Positions 7,675 to 9,711 of a DNA stretch of 9,711 nt are shown piece by piece. A program made the translations under genes and the position numbers. Numbering within the stretch: the stretch's first letter is position 1; each line of letters starts with the position of its first letter. Under the pieces are notes generated by a model. It searched no databases and was not told the DNA's origin. It worked only from the letters and a program-made list of their open reading frames with translations. The DNA is from CAZJAT01 sp964544145 (lineage in GTDB: Bacteria > Hydrothermota > 32-111), in assembly GCA_964544145.1 (NCBI GenBank), contig CAZJAT010000041.1, forward strand, positions 1 through 9,711. The letters are read 5' to 3'.

Positions 7675-8325
7675 TTAATCCTCCAATGCCAGCATTATTT
7701 TTTCAGCAAATTCTGATTGCGGCAGAGATCCTTCAAATGAAATTTTTTCATTGATAACCACCCGGGGGACACCCTGAACCCCGTGTTTATCTGCCATTGC
7801 GCTGAATTCATATGCCTCAACCATAGCTGCATTGATGTGATCATTCAGCATGGCAAATTTATGAGCCGTTCTCACCGCTCCCGGACAATAGGGACATGTG
7901 GGTGTTACAAATACCAATATATTAACTGCTTTGTCTATCTTCTTTATTGTTTCCTCTATCCCCTCATCCAATTCATTGTTGTCTGTACCCAAATCCATTA
8001 TATCTTCAATAAATGATGAAAATTCATAACCCGATGGTACACCATAGTATTTGATGTTCCCATTATCATGTTTTGTAAACACAAGTGCAGGAGCCATTTC
8101 AACATTATATTTCTTTGCAAGCTCATCATTCTTTTCAATATTATACTCTGTGAAATTCAGATGATTGCTCAATTCCTTTATCTCATCAATAATAGCTCTA
8201 ATATTATCACAATGTTCACACATTGCTTCTTCCTCTGTTGAAAAAAAAGCAATATTTACCTTATGTGTCATTTTTTTGAATTCATTTTTCAAATAATCCC
8301 TGTCTTCATTTGATAGTATTGGCAT
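7675..8325 (-). CDS. protein disulfide oxidoreductase (PDO), tandem thioredoxin fold
   Basis: A 216-residue cytoplasmic protein with two thioredoxin folds in tandem. The N-terminal unit has CEHC (Cys36, Cys39) and cis-proline MAPA (Pro79). The C-terminal unit has TPTCPYC (Cys144, Cys147) and cis-proline GVPR (Pro187). This two-site arrangement and length match archaeal and deep-bacterial PDO (glutaredoxin-like domain protein), where the C-terminal CPYC site is normally the main active site and is reduced by a thioredoxin reductase. The adjacent reductase gene and absence of a classical thioredoxin in the operon suggest that PDO fills the thioredoxin role here. AAAGGAGA precedes ATG 8325, and the start lies 20 bases inside the upstream anti-sigma gene, so translation is likely coupled. 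CEHC in the first unit differs from the CQYC of Pyrococcus PDO. Confidence 0.9.
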   Translation of the reverse strand: MPILSNEDRDYLKNEFKKMTHKVNIAFFSTEEEAMCEHCDNIRAIIDEIKELSNHLNFTEYNIEKNDELAKKYNVEMAPALVFTKHDNGNIKYYGVPSGYEFSSFIEDIMDLGTDNNELDEGIEETIKKIDKAVNILVFVTPTCPYCPGAVRTAHKFAMLNDHINAAMVEAYEFSAMADKHGVQGVPRVVINEKISFEGSLPQSEFAEKIMLALED

Positions 8326-8566
8326 TATTCTCTCCTTTATTCATTTTATTATTTAAACACCTCTTCAATTCATTCTTCATATCATCCGGCATAATAATAT
8401 GCTCTTCTTTCCTGCATCTTGTTATCATTAAATTGATGTCCTCAATAAATTCCCTGCATTCTGCACATTGTGATATGTGTTTTTCAACCATTTCACATGC
8501 TTTCTTATCAAGATCATTATTGAGATAATCACATAGCAGATGTTTTAATTCCTTACAATCTTTCAA
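8306..8566 (-). CDS. soluble zinc-binding anti-sigma factor (ZAS/zf-HC2, RsrA-like)
   Basis: An 86-residue protein without a membrane segment, immediately after an ECF sigma gene. It has the ZAS zinc motif HISQCAEC (His30, Cys34, Cys37), and Cys4 lies 26 residues before the histidine, the same spacing as the zinc ligands of Streptomyces RsrA (Cys11, His37, Cys41, Cys44). It carries seven cysteines (4, 12, 24, 34, 37, 51, 70), high for its size and fitting thiol-based sensing. By analogy it would bind and silence the sigma factor when reduced and zinc-loaded, and release it on disulfide formation. The start is TTG at 8566; GGAG lies 7 bases upstream, an in-frame stop lies just before it, and the first in-frame ATG (codon 26) would remove Cys4. 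It overlaps the sigma gene by 14 bases. The anti-sigma role is strong from context; redox sensing is inference. Confidence 0.87.
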   Translation of the reverse strand: MKDCKELKHLLCDYLNNDLDKKACEMVEKHISQCAECREFIEDINLMITRCRKEEHIIMPDDMKNELKRCLNNKMNKGENNANTIK

Positions 8567-9095
8567 TTTTATTCTCCATTAATTCCTTCAGCAGTAAACG
8601 CCCTCTGTGCAAACGTGTTTTCACTGATTGAATGGTAATGTTTAACACATCCGATATCTCTTTCATTGATAAGCCCTCTATATCTTTCAGAATAACAATT
8701 TCTCTGTATTTATCCGGTAATTCTGATAATGCAATGTGGAGATTATTAACATTCTCTGCCCGTATGGTCTGCTCCTCAACCGAAGGATGTGAATAATCCA
8801 TCAGCAAGTCCTCTTTCACCTCTAAGAATAAATTGCTCTTTCTGTTTTTCCTTATATGCTGTCTTGTTTCATTGATTGCTATGCGCACCATATAGGTGTA
8901 GAGTGATGATTCCTGCCTGAAATTTTTCAGATTATCATATGTTTTAAGAAATGTATTCTGCATTATATCCAATATGTCATCATGATTATCTATCATGCGG
9001 ACAATAATGGAATATATCCGGTCTGAATATGTTTCAACTATTTCAGAGAGCTGATAATGCAGTGTGTTTTTGTGTTCTTTATTATTTAGATGCAT
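8553..9095 (-). CDS. ECF-type RNA polymerase sigma factor
   Basis: A 180-residue sigma70-family protein with only regions 2 and 4. Region 2 (about 20-85) shows YSDRIYSIIVRMIDNHDDILDIMQNTFLK-type helices for core binding and -10 recognition, including the DI.DIMQ.TF signature. An acidic/Ser linker spans about 90-112. Region 4 (about 118-172) has LSELPDKYREIVILKDIEGLS and a helix-turn-helix MKEISDVLNITIQSVKTRLHRGR for -35 recognition. It is followed by an overlapping anti-sigma gene and then thiol-redox genes, so it probably controls disulfide stress or envelope redox functions, in the manner of SigR. The ATG at 9095 has only a weak GGGAA upstream, 16 bases after the NlpC/P60 stop. Whether it controls its own operon cannot be read here; no convincing ECF promoter motif was found upstream. 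Confidence 0.94.
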   Translation of the reverse strand: MHLNNKEHKNTLHYQLSEIVETYSDRIYSIIVRMIDNHDDILDIMQNTFLKTYDNLKNFRQESSLYTYMVRIAINETRQHIRKNRKSNLFLEVKEDLLMDYSHPSVEEQTIRAENVNNLHIALSELPDKYREIVILKDIEGLSMKEISDVLNITIQSVKTRLHRGRLLLKELMENKIERL

Positions 9096-9111
9096 AAATT
9101 CCCAAAAGGTT

Positions 9112-9528
9112 TCAAAAATATGAATATATTCCCTTTAATCTCTTTTTATACCATGACTGATTCAAATTATCTATAACAACACCCCTGCTTGATGATGCAT
9201 GAATAAACATACCATTGCCCATATAAATACCTGTGTGTTTGGGATTTTCAAATATTACAATATCCCCCTTAAGCGGTGATTTTGTTTTCTTGAGCACTTT
9301 CTCCATATTACTGACAGTGCGCGGTAATTCATACCCATTCTTTCTATATACATACTGAACAAATCCTGAACAATCAAAACCCGAAGGATTGTTGCCCCCA
9401 TACACATATGGGGTACCTTTGTATTTTATTGCTTCATCTGCTATATTCTCCCTCATTGTAATACGGGAATATTTGGCGCATTGAGTCATAATAAGTATGA
9501 GAAGTATAAATATAATATATTTCTTCAT
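9112..9528 (-). CDS. NlpC/P60 cysteine peptidase, probable lipoprotein
   Basis: A 138-residue envelope peptidase likely cleaving peptide stems of peptidoglycan. Residues 1-16 form a hydrophobic signal ending MTQ before Cys17, a plausible but atypical lipobox (Gln at -1). The NlpC/P60 domain (about 26-138) has GTPYVYGGNNPSGFDCSGF with catalytic Cys53, the GDIVIF strand (88-93), HTGIYMG with catalytic His98, and FIHAS with the third polar residue His110. The protein is close to a minimal domain, with no SH3b or LysM substrate-binding module. It is the first gene of the seven-gene redox operon; the reason for that placement is unclear. No SD precedes ATG 9528, while a strong promoter predicts transcription starting at this A, so a leaderless message is likely. 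Confidence 0.92.
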   Translation of the reverse strand: MKKYIIFILLILIMTQCAKYSRITMRENIADEAIKYKGTPYVYGGNNPSGFDCSGFVQYVYRKNGYELPRTVSNMEKVLKKTKSPLKGDIVIFENPKHTGIYMGNGMFIHASSSRGVVIDNLNQSWYKKRLKGIYSYF

Positions 9529-9534
9529 AATATA

Positions 9535-9563
9535 ATATTATGTGTGTCATACATATTTGTCAA
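9535..9563 (-). promoter_or_regulatory. near-consensus sigma70 promoter of the seven-gene operon
   Basis: On the minus strand a perfect TTGACA (9558-9563) and TAATAT (9535-9540) are separated by exactly 17 bases. Six bases lie between the -10 box and ATG 9528, so the expected +1 is the A of the start codon: the mRNA would be leaderless for its first gene. The absence of an SD before 9528 is consistent with this. This housekeeping promoter would give basal expression of the whole operon, including the sigma/anti-sigma pair. Confidence 0.8.
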
Positions 9564-9580
9564 CTGTTAATAAGGGGGAA

Positions 9581-9655
9581 ATTGGTGGCTGGTGAACTGG
9601 TGGCTGGTAAATTGGTGGCTGGTAAATTGGTGGCTGGTAAAATAGTGGCTGGTAA
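9581..9655 (+). repeat. 15-bp tandem repeat, five copies
   Basis: Five head-to-tail copies of a 15-base unit, consensus ATTGGTGGCTGGTAA, at 9581-9595, 9596-9610, 9611-9625, 9626-9640 and 9641-9655. Copies 3 and 4 are identical; the others differ at one to three positions. It starts 18 bases upstream of the operon's -35 box. There are no spacers, so it is not a CRISPR array. It is a minisatellite of the kind that changes copy number by slippage; a role in promoter strength or as a dispersed genomic repeat is possible but not shown. Confidence 0.93.
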
Positions 9656-9711
9656 TAAATAAATAATAAAATCAAATGTACTTGTAACATGTCACTTGAA
9701 ACCTGAATCTT
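9656..9711. other. AT-rich edge segment without a supported gene
   Basis: After the tandem repeat there is a TAAATAAATAATAAAAT run, then a stretch with two related words, ACTTGTAAC (9679-9687) and ACTTGAAAC (9693-9701), 14 bases apart. No gene, terminator or RNA is supported before the window ends; it may be the edge of a further degenerate repeat. Confidence 0.4.

Noticed and set aside
9096..9110. SigR-like -35 element (GGGAAT) just before the sigma start codon
   Set aside because: No matching GTT-type -10 element at the expected distance, and it would start transcription inside the coding region.
9581..9655. CRISPR array
   Set aside because: The copies are contiguous 15-bp units with no unique spacers and no cas genes nearby.
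9540..9662. Short plus-strand reading frame of 40 codons (or 25 from GTG 9585) encoding VAG-type pentapeptide repeats
   Set aside because: It overlaps the divergent operon promoter, is mostly tandem repeat, and the open frame follows automatically from a 15-base unit; not listed as a gene.

Overview
The window is AT-rich bacterial DNA with tightly packed genes and good Shine-Dalgarno (SD) sites. A very large secreted cysteine protease (C25/gingipain fold) with FG-GAP propeller repeats and a C-terminal domain resembling a type IX secretion sorting signal suggests a double-membraned bacterium of the FCB superphylum or a neighbouring candidate phylum (Cloacimonadota- or WOR-3-like). A two-domain protein disulfide oxidoreductase, typical of archaea and deep-branching or anaerobic bacteria, points to an anaerobe. 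The exact lineage cannot be named from sequence alone.

Layout. Positions 33-1335 (minus strand) hold a two-gene operon: a flavin reductase-like protein and, overlapping its end, a GufA-type ZIP metal transporter. It is driven by a recognisable promoter at 1367-1395. Positions 1336-1605 are a divergent intergenic region with that promoter and a perfect hairpin. Positions 1606-5877 (plus strand) encode the C25 protease of about 1423 residues. Positions 5897-5930 form a symmetric terminator serving both converging units. Positions 5949-9528 (minus strand) hold seven closely spaced or overlapping genes, read from right to left: NlpC/P60 peptidase lipoprotein, ECF sigma factor, soluble zinc-binding anti-sigma factor, protein disulfide oxidoreductase (PDO), thioredoxin reductase-like flavoprotein, small glutaredoxin (CPWC), and TlpA-like thioredoxin lipoprotein. 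A near-consensus promoter (TTGACA-N17-TAATAT) sits just before the first gene and predicts a leaderless mRNA. Upstream of it lie five copies of a 15-bp tandem repeat.

How they work together. The right-hand operon looks like a self-contained thiol-disulfide homeostasis unit with its own redox switch. The anti-sigma factor has seven cysteines in 86 residues and zinc ligands spaced as in Streptomyces RsrA (Cys-x25-His-x3-Cys-x2-Cys), so oxidation could release the sigma factor to transcribe thiol-repair genes. The reductase keeps its FAD and CxxC sites but lacks the HRRxxxR motif for NADPH, so its electron donor may be different. PDO may replace thioredoxin, and the TlpA lipoprotein would act in the envelope. 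This regulatory and electron-flow model is inference; the motifs are read directly from the sequence.
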